Assembly: GCF_005887095.1 (NCBI RefSeq)
Contig: NZ_PNCI01000027.1
Location: 1-64,000 of the forward strand
Reading direction: 5' to 3'
Origin: Pseudoalteromonas rubra
GTDB lineage: Bacteria; Pseudomonadota; Gammaproteobacteria; Enterobacterales; Alteromonadaceae
Length of the DNA stretch: 64,000 nt
The position numbers and the translations under genes were made by a program. Below are positions 54,654 to 63,741 of this stretch, in pieces. Numbering within the stretch: the first letter of the stretch is position 1; every line of letters starts with the position of its first letter. The notes under the pieces are model-generated. The model was not told where the DNA came from, did not search any database, and saw only the letters and a list, made by a program, of their open reading frames with translations.

Positions 54654-56042
54654 CTAGCGAACATACACATATGAAGTCTGTTGACTTACGTAAGTCACAA
54701 TATTTGTAGATTTATAGATCTTGGAATAACCGTAAATATTCTGATAGTCTAGCATTGAATAATCAGAACCAGAGCCTGAACAGCCTGAGTTTTCATGCCA
54801 AAATAACCGATATCTCCTCTCTCCCGTCTCGCCCGGAATTAAACCAAGCGTGTCCTGAAGAGGCACACAATTTGCGTTTTTAAGCACAGAAATATCAGCA
54901 ATCGCATACGCACCATTGAAGGTGGGCATTGTCATCATCAGCTCGCTATAGGTATCTTTGATATATTGCCAATGTGCGTCTGGCAGGTGGTAATTGTCAT
55001 CAAGTGATGTAATGTTCTGCGCTTCGACCATAAAACCGGTTAAGTCGTTTGGCCAGCCATCATAGTTTTTATTAGGTGCAAACCTGATGCTGACTAAAGT
55101 CCAGCCACCACCTTGATATTCCATATCACAGTAAGTCGTGAACTCGCTCAGACCACCTCTGCCATCCACATCCAGTGTATAATAGCCAGATTGCGCGCTG
55201 GGATCTGCGCTTAGAATAGCTTGACAGCTTTGTGGCTCAGGCGCTTCAGGCTCGCGAACATTTAGATTCGCGCGAACGGTCATCGTATCACTGCCCAGGG
55301 TTGTAATGTCCTGCGCAAACAAGTGACCATTCAATTCAAGTACATTAACAACTTCTGTGGTATGCGTTAACTCTGTATCTTTAGACTGCTCTTCATGAAG
55401 AAAAATATCATGCTCACCCACTGGAGTAATTTGATCAGTAGCTTTCACCTGTTCGAGCTTGTATGAGATACCTGAATCAAGCCGACCTTCACTATTTGGC
55501 GTATAAATAGCAAGGTAAGCCACTTTTTCATTTACTTCAGAACCAGTACTGCTTTCCTGATACTGAACTTGAGCGTTAAAACCTAGTCGTGTAACGTGAC
55601 TCGCTCTGGCAGTGTAGGGGTCAACACCATTGCGCGTTTGACCAGTCAGAAAGACAAACGGAACTTGCGGCATTGTCTCTGAAAAAGACAACATTTGACT
55701 ACTGCCATTGAGGTCAACCACTCCAACCTCCCAGATAGAACCGTCTGACTGAAGGTGTCGCCCATAATCTAAGACAAAGGTTGACACAGTTTCACTCAGA
55801 TGCGCACCATCCAGATAAGGCCACTCAGAGAATGAGATATTTACGGTGCCATCGTTATTGTCAACAACAGAAACGGTACCAGCAGTGGAGTCATTAAAGC
55901 TCGCAACACCTGTAAATATTGCTTGCTGCGCCGCTTTTCCGACAGAGGTACCCTGCTCTGTAATTTGGTTAAACTGTAAATCCTGTGCATTAACAGAACA
56001 TGCAGAAGCCATAAACAGAGATATTAAAGTTTTTCTATTCAT
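54654..56042 (-). CDS. Secreted lectin-like protein with fibrinogen-related domain
   Basis: A 462-residue exported protein (signal peptide about 1-19, ASACSVNAQ). Residues about 40-180 include an H-type-lectin-like segment: LSFSETMPQVPFVFLTGQT, then ARASHVTRLGFNAQVQYQES and VAYLAIYTP. The C-terminal 190 residues resemble a fibrinogen-related domain: SGYYTLDVDGRGGLSEFTTY then C-D-M and GGGWTLVSIRF. Such domains bind glycans or acetylated ligands. It is flanked on both sides by closely similar hairpins. Its length and mosaic layout suggest a surface or secreted adhesin. Confidence 0.75.
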   Translation of the reverse strand: MNRKTLISLFMASACSVNAQDLQFNQITEQGTSVGKAAQQAIFTGVASFNDSTAGTVSVVDNNDGTVNISFSEWPYLDGAHLSETVSTFVLDYGRHLQSDGSIWEVGVVDLNGSSQMLSFSETMPQVPFVFLTGQTRNGVDPYTARASHVTRLGFNAQVQYQESSTGSEVNEKVAYLAIYTPNSEGRLDSGISYKLEQVKATDQITPVGEHDIFLHEEQSKDTELTHTTEVVNVLELNGHLFAQDITTLGSDTMTVRANLNVREPEAPEPQSCQAILSADPSAQSGYYTLDVDGRGGLSEFTTYCDMEYQGGGWTLVSIRFAPNKNYDGWPNDLTGFMVEAQNITSLDDNYHLPDAHWQYIKDTYSELMMTMPTFNGAYAIADISVLKNANCVPLQDTLGLIPGETGERRYRLFWHENSGCSGSGSDYSMLDYQNIYGYSKIYKSTNIVTYVSQQTSYVYVR

Positions 56043-56238
56043 TACTCTTCCCTTATTATAATTGGGTATTTAATTTCCTATAAATTATTGGATTTATAAT
56101 ACAATAATCGAGGAATTAAACCTACAATAGAATTGAAGTAATGAAATTTTAAGTACAAAAGTGTGATCTAAGTCTATTCTCGATGCTGACCCTGAGCTTA
56201 AGTCTGATAATAAATTGCTAGATTAAATATCAGTAAAT

Positions 56239-56274
56239 AAAAAACGCGGTAACCCTCAGATATACCGCGTTTTG
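56239..56274 (-). terminator. Terminator hairpin after the glucoamylase gene
   Basis: Arms AAAACGCGGTA / TACCGCGTTTT with a T-run on the leftward strand, 18 bases past the glucoamylase stop. Confidence 0.75.
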
Positions 56275-56291
56275 TTGTCGAGAGAAACCGA

Positions 56292-58685
56292 CTATTTAAG
56301 CGCCTGCTCAAGAATCGGGTAATGATCCCAGACTTGCTTATCGGCAAGTGATCGAACCAGCTTCACATACTCAGCATGCGTCCAGGCCAGTGGTGTGGCA
56401 GAGTTTGTGCCCTCGCCCAGTGTATAACCGAACGGATTCACACCCACGCCATCCCACACCTGCTCAGGCAGCATCAGGCCTTCGTTTGCAAAGTGCTCCA
56501 TGCCTTTGATGTAAGTGTATTTGATACGCTTAACCGCATTGTCATCCAATCCATTAGCCTGGCTGGCCGCTGCGATTTCGTAATGACCGCGCTCACCGGT
56601 GAAGAAAGGCCATACCCGACCACGCTGACCGGCTGTGTTCTGACCCTGCTCAGCATAATTGGTTCCACGCACTTCGTCTTCTCCGTAACCGTCGTTACCA
56701 TAGCGGCGGTAGCCCGGATAACTATTAGGATCCCCGGCAAAGTTAAAGCTGTATTTAACTCGCAGGTTCTCCGGCAGGTTTTCATCTTCATACTCTGGCA
56801 AGGTATTGGTAATGCTGCTGGCATCTGCCGCTCTGACGCCGTAGCGCACAAGCTCCAGGAAGCCACCATCAATGATCTGCTTCTTATCCATACCCGCACG
56901 GCCGTTGTTGTCGCTTAGCTTAGTATCGGTATTCGGGTTAGCGTCTTTGCCAATGCGGAAGAAATATTTACCATCGCTTTGCTTAGAAGGCAGGTTACCC
57001 TCAGTGGTGAACATAGTCGATTCCACTTCACTGTCGTAACGCTTGGCTGTTGCCATATAACGCTCACTGCCGGCTTTATCTCCGGCCAGTTTCGCAATGT
57101 CACTGGCAGCGACCAGGCCCGCGATAACGGCAGCGGTTGTCGATGGTGAATAACCATCTTGCTCTTCCCAACGCTCCTGTTGTGTTGCCGGTGGTGTGAT
57201 CTGAGTGTCGTTCCAGAGGATTCTTGCCAACCCGCCATCGACTAAGAACTCGGCCGCTGGCTGGAGCATACGCTTGTACCAGTAAGCAAGCTTCTCATCG
57301 CTCAGTACACCGGCCTGCCAGAGTTTCCACGCCAGCATAATTGGCATAGCAGTTTGGTCCAACTGCACGCCTACCCACTCCAGCTCACCGTCAACATGGG
57401 TTTTTTGTAAGAACCAGCCGGTGTCGCCGTGGTTGCCAGGCGTCTTGTCTGTGACCTGAACTTTTTCCAGATATTCAAATGCAGTCAGTGCGGTTTGCGG
57501 ATCGCCCATAGCCAAAAATGCCATTGCCACCTGATAGAAGTCGCGTACCCAGACCGCTTTATAACCGGTGTGGCCTTGCTCAGCCGCCACGGTGTCACCC
57601 CAGGGGTTAGACAAAGAAGCGATCAGGGCTCCTGCGTGGGTTTTATCTTCCTGCGCCTTTAACACCAAAGCACTGGTATAAAGTAGTTTGCCCTGATCGG
57701 CCGTGTAACCGCTGAGCTTTTGCATTGGCTCAAGACTGTTCAGATAGTCGCGCCAGCCAATGGCTTCTCCCTCACCATTGTAGTGGGCCAGCACCTGCTG
57801 ATAACCACGGGCCAGTGACTGAGCACCTTCCTGGAAACTCGCGCTTTGCGATGTGCCAAAACTCAGTGCCAGGTCGAATGTCGCCTGCTTGTCGACGTCA
57901 CCCAGCTCCGCCAGCCAATTAACGTTGCCGCTTTGTGCGCCTGTGTTGGTGTAACGCTGTGCCATTGACTGGCTTGCTTTAAGCTCTGCCAGACCATCGC
58001 TCTGACCGGTAAAGCCCACGCTTGCTTGCTTAAAGCCCGTCCTGCTTTGCAGTGTCAGGTAATTGTCTCCTTCCCAGGCAACCAGGCCCTGCTCTGTGAC
58101 TTTCGCAAAATCGTTCAGGCCGTTGTTATTCACATACGGATTCACATTAACGAACAGCTTCACGCCATCTCGCTCAGTATGTACCTTCGCCCGGACAAAC
58201 AGCGTTTGCCCGTCAGGATCGGTGAATATGTGCTTCTCTAGCGTAAAACGGCCTTGCTTGTCTTTGCTTGTCACTTTGTATGCTAAAGACAGCGGACGAC
58301 CTTGTGCGTCTTTATCGAGGTAATCGATACTGACGTCCAGCGCATCTTGTTCCGTTACCGTAAAATCCGGGCCGGTAACAATAAATTGCATGTCTTTGAT
58401 CTGCGCCTGGTGAATAAGACCAAACATAGTCTCTGTGATCATGCCCTTGGCGATGGAAAACCACACTTTTGATACGGCTTGCGTACTTGCTTGATCTGAA
58501 TACTGGCCCTGCTTGTAAGCTTCGTAGGAAGTACCAATACCGGTTTTACCAGAGTACGCCCAGTATGGCTTGTCACCCGGTGCGCCTGGTGCTGTAGTCT
58601 GCGGTTTATCGGCGTAATTTGCGCTGCCACAGCCCACAAGTCCGGCAGCAACCAGTGCCAGAGTTAAACTAGATAGTTTTTTCAT
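56292..58685 (-). CDS. Glucan 1,4-alpha-glucosidase (GH15 glucoamylase) lipoprotein
   Basis: Releases glucose from the non-reducing ends of alpha-glucans at the cell surface or in the periplasm. 797 residues; the ATG at 58685 is behind AAGGAG, while the upstream ATG would place the lipobox far from the N-terminus. Lipobox VGCGSA near 21. GH15 features: KAVWVRDFYQVAMAFLAMG near residue 380, general acid in ERWEEQDGYSPSTTAAVIAG near 500, catalytic base in MLPEQVWDGVGV near 740. The N-terminal 270 residues form the usual beta-sandwich of bacterial glucoamylases. Last gene of the alpha-glucan run. Confidence 0.92.
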   Translation of the reverse strand: MKKLSSLTLALVAAGLVGCGSANYADKPQTTAPGAPGDKPYWAYSGKTGIGTSYEAYKQGQYSDQASTQAVSKVWFSIAKGMITETMFGLIHQAQIKDMQFIVTGPDFTVTEQDALDVSIDYLDKDAQGRPLSLAYKVTSKDKQGRFTLEKHIFTDPDGQTLFVRAKVHTERDGVKLFVNVNPYVNNNGLNDFAKVTEQGLVAWEGDNYLTLQSRTGFKQASVGFTGQSDGLAELKASQSMAQRYTNTGAQSGNVNWLAELGDVDKQATFDLALSFGTSQSASFQEGAQSLARGYQQVLAHYNGEGEAIGWRDYLNSLEPMQKLSGYTADQGKLLYTSALVLKAQEDKTHAGALIASLSNPWGDTVAAEQGHTGYKAVWVRDFYQVAMAFLAMGDPQTALTAFEYLEKVQVTDKTPGNHGDTGWFLQKTHVDGELEWVGVQLDQTAMPIMLAWKLWQAGVLSDEKLAYWYKRMLQPAAEFLVDGGLARILWNDTQITPPATQQERWEEQDGYSPSTTAAVIAGLVAASDIAKLAGDKAGSERYMATAKRYDSEVESTMFTTEGNLPSKQSDGKYFFRIGKDANPNTDTKLSDNNGRAGMDKKQIIDGGFLELVRYGVRAADASSITNTLPEYEDENLPENLRVKYSFNFAGDPNSYPGYRRYGNDGYGEDEVRGTNYAEQGQNTAGQRGRVWPFFTGERGHYEIAAASQANGLDDNAVKRIKYTYIKGMEHFANEGLMLPEQVWDGVGVNPFGYTLGEGTNSATPLAWTHAEYVKLVRSLADKQVWDHYPILEQALK

Positions 58686-58704
58686 AAAGTCTCCTTGGGT
58701 GGTG

Positions 58705-60195
58705 TTATTGTTGTTCAATTTTCACCCGCATCACAGCAATCGCTGCGAGCAGGAACGACACACCACCAACCACTAATGCAAAAATCGGTTGATTATCAAA
58801 TAGGTTTCTCAGGATCAGGCCAAGTACACTGGCCGCCATCAGCTGCGGGATCACGATGAAGAAGTTGAAGATCCCCATAAAGACGCCCATTTTATGAGCT
58901 GGCAACGAATTACTCAGCATGGCGTAAGGCAGCGACAGGATTGAGGCCCAGGCAAAGCCAATGCCAATCATCGGCAGCCAAAGCAGGCTCGGATCGGCTA
59001 TCATTTTAAAGCTCAATAATGCGCCTGCGCCCAGCACTAGGTTAATGCAGTGTGCGCCACGCATGCCCAGGCGATTCACCATCACAGGGATACATACGGC
59101 AGCCAGTGCGGCAAAACCGTTGTAGGCGGCAAACAATACACCCACCCAGTCGGCCCCATCGTTATAGGCTTTGCTGGTTACGTCGTTGGTACCATAGTGA
59201 AAACTGGTGACTGCCGAGGTCGTATAGATCCACATAGCAAACAAGGCAAACCAGCTGAAGAATTGCACCACTGCAAGCTGGCGCATGGTGCCGGGCATAG
59301 TAAAGACATCGTAGATAACATTATAAAAGCCACCTGAGGTGCTGCCGCGTTGCTGCAGGTAGCCAGCAATTAACAGGACCAACGTAAAGGATAAGAACAA
59401 CCCGCTCAGCAGATACAACTCTTTTTCTAGTTGCAGTCCAATTACAGCAGCCAGGATCCCCCCACCAATCACGCCAGAAACAAGTGCCGAGCGTGCATAG
59501 TTGATCACCTGATAGCTTTGGCTGGTTTGCGCTTCAACCGCTTCACCGGCAAACTCAGCCAGCTGTTGTGGGGTGTACTCTTTGGTTTTTAGGATGGTCC
59601 AACCCACCGCCAAAAACAGCACCACACCACCGAAATAGAAGGCATACTTAACAGACTCTGGGATCTGACCTGCCTCAGCGGTATTGCTGATCCCAAACCA
59701 GTTGGTCATCATCCAGGGCAAGGCAGATGCCACCACGGCACCCACGCCAATAAAGAAGCTTTGCATCGCATAGCCATTGGCGCGCTGCTTTTCGTTGAGA
59801 TTGTCACCCACCAGTGCGCGAAATGGCTCCATGGTAACGTTGATTGACGCATCCATGATCCACAACATACCCGCCGCTATCCAAAGTGTCGGAGAGTTCG
59901 GCATAAAGAATAACGACAAGGTGGTCAAAATGGCGCCATACAAAAAGAAAGGTCGTCTGCGGCCCAGCTTGCCCCAGGTGCGATCACTCCAGTAGCCAAT
60001 AATTGGCTGTACGATCAGACCTGTAAGTGGTGCGGCAACCCAGAGAATGGGAATATCATCGACTTTGGCGCCCAGCGTCTGAAAGATCCGGCTCACGTTA
60101 CCGTTTTGCAGTGCAAAGCCAAACTGGATCCCCAGAAAGCCAAAGCACATGTTCCAGATCTGCCAGAAACTGAGTTGTGGTTTTTGTTTTTGCAT
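58705..60195 (-). CDS. MFS transporter, GPH/SLC45-like sugar transporter
   Basis: A 496-residue inner-membrane transporter with about 12 helices. The family loop motif appears as IGYWSDRTWGKLGRRRPF near residues 62-79. Position between amylase and glucoamylase, and resemblance to the maltose/sucrose permease group (LWVAAPLTGLIVQP), suggest uptake of maltose or malto-oligosaccharides. Starts one base before the amylase stop region, so it is tightly linked. Confidence 0.87.
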   Translation of the reverse strand: MQKQKPQLSFWQIWNMCFGFLGIQFGFALQNGNVSRIFQTLGAKVDDIPILWVAAPLTGLIVQPIIGYWSDRTWGKLGRRRPFFLYGAILTTLSLFFMPNSPTLWIAAGMLWIMDASINVTMEPFRALVGDNLNEKQRANGYAMQSFFIGVGAVVASALPWMMTNWFGISNTAEAGQIPESVKYAFYFGGVVLFLAVGWTILKTKEYTPQQLAEFAGEAVEAQTSQSYQVINYARSALVSGVIGGGILAAVIGLQLEKELYLLSGLFLSFTLVLLIAGYLQQRGSTSGGFYNVIYDVFTMPGTMRQLAVVQFFSWFALFAMWIYTTSAVTSFHYGTNDVTSKAYNDGADWVGVLFAAYNGFAALAAVCIPVMVNRLGMRGAHCINLVLGAGALLSFKMIADPSLLWLPMIGIGFAWASILSLPYAMLSNSLPAHKMGVFMGIFNFFIVIPQLMAASVLGLILRNLFDNQPIFALVVGGVSFLLAAIAVMRVKIEQQ

Positions 60196-60196
60196 A

Positions 60197-62056
60197 TTAA
60201 TTCTCTAGTTCAAAGACCGCACTGGCCAGCGGTGCCAGGGTGACTGTCAGCTGATTATTGTTAAGCGCAACCTGCCCATGCTGCTCCAGTCTGTCAATTG
60301 CTTTACCCTGCCAGCCATCTGGCAAAGTGACAGAGACAGTTTGGGGGGCTTCTGCATCAAAGTTACTGACCACAACCAAACGTTGTGACTCGCTCTGACG
60401 GGCAAACCCAATGACTTTGGTTGCGGATTGACCGCTACGCGTTGTGACTGGTGTCGAGACTAGCTCACCCTGTGCTATGGCACTGAATGAGGCCATGTTC
60501 ATCAGTTTTTGGTAATAAGCGCGCAACGCCTTTTGCTCTTCACTCAGCAAGGCACCATCAAACTTGCCCTGGTTCATCCAGGCCTGATGGGCCGGTACCC
60601 CGATGTAATCGAAGATACTGGTGCGGCTGGGTTTACCGAATCCGGCCATTTCTGAGCCGTCTTCACCCACGCTCTGAGCAAAATACAACAAGGTTGGTGA
60701 CTGACTGATCAAATGACTCACCACCATGGCGGGTTTGCCTTTATTGGCATCACCTGCAAACTCGGGACTGGCAATACGTTGCTCATCGTGGTTTTCTAAA
60801 AAGTGCAACATGTGCGGTGCGATATCCTTAACACTGGCATGCACATCCAGCACCTGCTGCGCCGTGCCTTTGCCCTGCATCAGGGCCTTGAGTGAGTCGT
60901 ACAAGCCCACTTTGTCGTACAGGTAATCCATCTTGCCCTGTTCAATATAAGCACGGTAAAGCGTTGGGTTATACACCTCGGCAAGCAAGAAGGCGTCGGG
61001 GTTTTTCATCTTGATAGACGCATTGAGAAAGCTCCAGAACTCAACCGGCACCATCTCGGCCATATCATAACGGAAGCCATCTACGCCTTTATCCAGCCAG
61101 TAATAGGTGATATCGCGGAACTTATACCAGCTGTCGGGCAGTTTTTTATCCTGCCAGAATGCATAGTGCTCGCGATAATCAAGCTGGGCATAATGCGCCG
61201 GTAGTGTTGCAAAGTCGTAGCTGCCATCGGGCTTAACACCATAGTTCACTTTTACGGTTTCATACCAGTCATGAATATGGGGCTGGGCCGCGCGTGCGCC
61301 GTTGCCGGTCCATTTGGCCGGGCTTTCAGTGAACTGGCCATCGGCAAGCGGGTGTGGCTCGCCGCCAAGTACCTGATAGTTTTGCGAGCTAGGCACGCTA
61401 AAATCTTCGCCGGTCACATAGTAAAAGTTATTATCACGGGCATAAGTCACTGAGGTATCGTCGTTCGCGCCGAAGTCGCTGACACCTTGTGGTGCGCTGA
61501 GCGATTGATAATTTCGCGCAACGTGGTTGGGCACAATATCAATCACCACTTTCATACCTGCTTCATGGGTACGGGCGATCAGGGCTTCGAATTCAGCCAG
61601 CCTGTTGGCAGGGTTAACGGCCAGATCCGGATTCACATTGTAATAGTCTTTTATGGCATAAGGTGAGCCCGCACGGCCTTTAACCACATCCGGGTCGTCC
61701 AGGGCTATTCCATACTCGGTGTAATCCCCCACCAGGGCATGATGTAAAACCCCGGTATACCAGACGTGGCTCACGCCCATAGCTTTGATTTCAGACAGGG
61801 CTTTTGGGGTGAAATCAGCAAACTTGCCTACGCCATTTTGTTCTTTTGTGCCCCAGGGAATATTGTTGCTATTGGTGTTACCGAACAGGCGGGTAAAAAC
61901 CTGATAAACAACTGGCTTTGCGTCGCTGTGCTGCGCTGCCAGACTCTGAGTTTCGGTGACCGTCGTCTTGTTGATGTTAGTACTGTTGCAGGCACTCAGT
62001 ACCACAGAGCCGGTGATCAGCCCAAGGGCAATCACCAGCGGTTTTATTGTCATCAT
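60197..62056 (-). CDS. Alpha-amylase family (GH13) lipoprotein
   Basis: Cleaves alpha-1,4-glucans. About 619 residues from the ATG at 62056 (62053 also possible). Lipobox LSACNS near 24. GH13 regions: I is VVIDIVPNHVAR near residue 167, II is DGFRYDMAEMV with the catalytic Asp near 320, III is LLAEVYNP with the catalytic Glu near 352, IV is HFLENHDEQRI near 415. The N-terminus carries the Y-Q-V-F-T-R-L-F-G pattern of the maltogenic/cyclomaltodextrinase-like group. Between the halogenase-like gene and the MFS gene. Confidence 0.92.
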   Translation of the reverse strand: MMTIKPLVIALGLITGSVVLSACNSTNINKTTVTETQSLAAQHSDAKPVVYQVFTRLFGNTNSNNIPWGTKEQNGVGKFADFTPKALSEIKAMGVSHVWYTGVLHHALVGDYTEYGIALDDPDVVKGRAGSPYAIKDYYNVNPDLAVNPANRLAEFEALIARTHEAGMKVVIDIVPNHVARNYQSLSAPQGVSDFGANDDTSVTYARDNNFYYVTGEDFSVPSSQNYQVLGGEPHPLADGQFTESPAKWTGNGARAAQPHIHDWYETVKVNYGVKPDGSYDFATLPAHYAQLDYREHYAFWQDKKLPDSWYKFRDITYYWLDKGVDGFRYDMAEMVPVEFWSFLNASIKMKNPDAFLLAEVYNPTLYRAYIEQGKMDYLYDKVGLYDSLKALMQGKGTAQQVLDVHASVKDIAPHMLHFLENHDEQRIASPEFAGDANKGKPAMVVSHLISQSPTLLYFAQSVGEDGSEMAGFGKPSRTSIFDYIGVPAHQAWMNQGKFDGALLSEEQKALRAYYQKLMNMASFSAIAQGELVSTPVTTRSGQSATKVIGFARQSESQRLVVVSNFDAEAPQTVSVTLPDGWQGKAIDRLEQHGQVALNNNQLTVTLAPLASAVFELEN

Positions 62057-62142
62057 AATATTGTCATTTTTAGTATTTTTAATGAGTCTACTGACTTGAT
62101 AATCACGGGTGAACCGCCTGCATACGTATTCAGAGCGGCTAT

Positions 62143-63660
62143 TCACTTTTGTGTCATGTTATCTATGAATGCCCGATGTGTCGGTAACTGATCCACCGTA
62201 TGCTGGATCAAAGTTTCCAGACTGTCTAATAAGTCCGATGCTTGTTCGTGACTGAATTGCATTGCAAGCGGATGCAGTGCACCAGGTTTTATGCCTTGGC
62301 CTAACATCACCTGCTGCCAGGCAAGATTGCTAAATAGGTTACCCTCATCACGCATAACAGCCCCGCTCTGTTGAAACAGCGCCAACCTTTGTTCAAGTGA
62401 CTCCGGGACTTCCATATCTTTGCACCAACGCCAGAAAGCCGTATCGTCGCGCTTAGTAGCTTTGTAGTGCAAAATAATAAAATCTCGGATCTGCTTCATC
62501 TCCTGGCTAAACTCTGAGTTGCAAGCTGCGCGTTGCATGTCGGGTTGCTTTGACACTGGAAAATGCCGGATTAACCGCATGATTGCACTTTGTATTAAAT
62601 GTATACTGGTTGACTCAAGCGGCTCCAAAAACCCACTGGATAATCCGATAGCAAAGACATTTTTATGCCACTGCTTACGACGCATCCCCGTTTTGAAGCG
62701 GATCAGCTTTGGCTCATCAAGTGGTTTGCCCTGAAGATTTGATAGTAATACCTCTCGGGCCTGCGCTTCACTGCAAAATCGACTGGCAAAAACTAATCCG
62801 TTGCCGACCCGATGCTGCAGTGGGATCCGCCATTGCCATCCAGCACCATGTGCAATCGACTGAGTATAAGGAAGTAAAGGCACATCGCCGTGTTCTGTGG
62901 GTATGGCAAGCGCACTGTCACATGCCAGCCAGTGACTCCAGTCGTCAAAGCCGACATTGAGTGTTTTGTCTATTAACATGGCACTCAGACCACTACAGTC
63001 AATGAACATGTCAGCGCTTAAGCAAGCACCATCATGCATGACCAACTCAGACACTTCACCAGTTTGCTGGTCAAGCTTTACCTCCGTGACCTTGCCTTCT
63101 TTGCGGATAACCGCTTGCTTTTGCGCAACCTCTTTTAATAGCTTCGCATATAGTCCGGCATCAAAATGATAGGCATATTCAAGTCCTGGTAAACGGGTGT
63201 TTGGTATCACAGGCAGATGCGCAAAGCGCCCCGCTTTTGCAGCTCGAAAGTTAAGCGAATAGTCCCACAATGTACTTTTGGCTGTGCCGTGTTGCTCGGC
63301 CATGTGCTGCGCATGCTGCCAGACATGATGAAAGTCACAAAATCCAAAGCGTTTGCCAATACTACCAAACGCATGCATATACTGTGCGCTGGCACTCCCC
63401 CATCTGGTAAACTCGATCCCAAGTTTTATGGTCGCTTGTGTACGGGTTATGAATTCACGCTCATCCAGGCCTAGCCCCCGATTAAAGTCAACCAAAGGTG
63501 GAATACTGGCTTCGCCAACACCGATAGTCGCAATCTCGTCTGACTCCACGAGAGTAATTGAAAGCTTGTCTCTGAAAATTCGGGAAAGCATTGCCGCGGT
63601 CATCCACCCAGCGGTACCACCTCCCAGAATAATTAATTCTTTGACACCCGTATTTTGCAT
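62143..63660 (-). CDS. Tryptophan-halogenase-like flavoprotein
   Basis: A 505-residue FAD-binding protein. FAD motif GGGTAGWMTAAMLSR at residues 13-27 and the halogenase signature W-Q-W-R-I-P in GAGWQWRIPLQHRVGN near 272. In characterised flavin halogenases this fold chlorinates or brominates tryptophan. In TonB-linked sugar loci such proteins recur with no proven substrate; their in vivo reaction is unknown. It lies 81 bases from the TonB receptor stop and 86 bases before the amylase ATG. Confidence 0.88.
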   Translation of the reverse strand: MQNTGVKELIILGGGTAGWMTAAMLSRIFRDKLSITLVESDEIATIGVGEASIPPLVDFNRGLGLDEREFITRTQATIKLGIEFTRWGSASAQYMHAFGSIGKRFGFCDFHHVWQHAQHMAEQHGTAKSTLWDYSLNFRAAKAGRFAHLPVIPNTRLPGLEYAYHFDAGLYAKLLKEVAQKQAVIRKEGKVTEVKLDQQTGEVSELVMHDGACLSADMFIDCSGLSAMLIDKTLNVGFDDWSHWLACDSALAIPTEHGDVPLLPYTQSIAHGAGWQWRIPLQHRVGNGLVFASRFCSEAQAREVLLSNLQGKPLDEPKLIRFKTGMRRKQWHKNVFAIGLSSGFLEPLESTSIHLIQSAIMRLIRHFPVSKQPDMQRAACNSEFSQEMKQIRDFIILHYKATKRDDTAFWRWCKDMEVPESLEQRLALFQQSGAVMRDEGNLFSNLAWQQVMLGQGIKPGALHPLAMQFSHEQASDLLDSLETLIQHTVDQLPTHRAFIDNMTQK

Positions 63661-63670
63661 GCTTCACTCC

Positions 63671-63705
63671 AAAAAAAGCCTCTGATGCAAAACGCACCAG
63701 AGGCT
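63671..63705 (-). terminator. Terminator of the TonB-dependent receptor gene
   Basis: Arms AGCCTCTG / CAGAGGCT around a 13-base loop, followed leftward by a run of seven T, between the receptor and the halogenase-like gene. The halogenase run probably depends on partial readthrough or its own promoter. Confidence 0.8.
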
Positions 63706-63741
63706 GATTGTTAGCTGGTTAATATTGCGCTGATCGCCATA

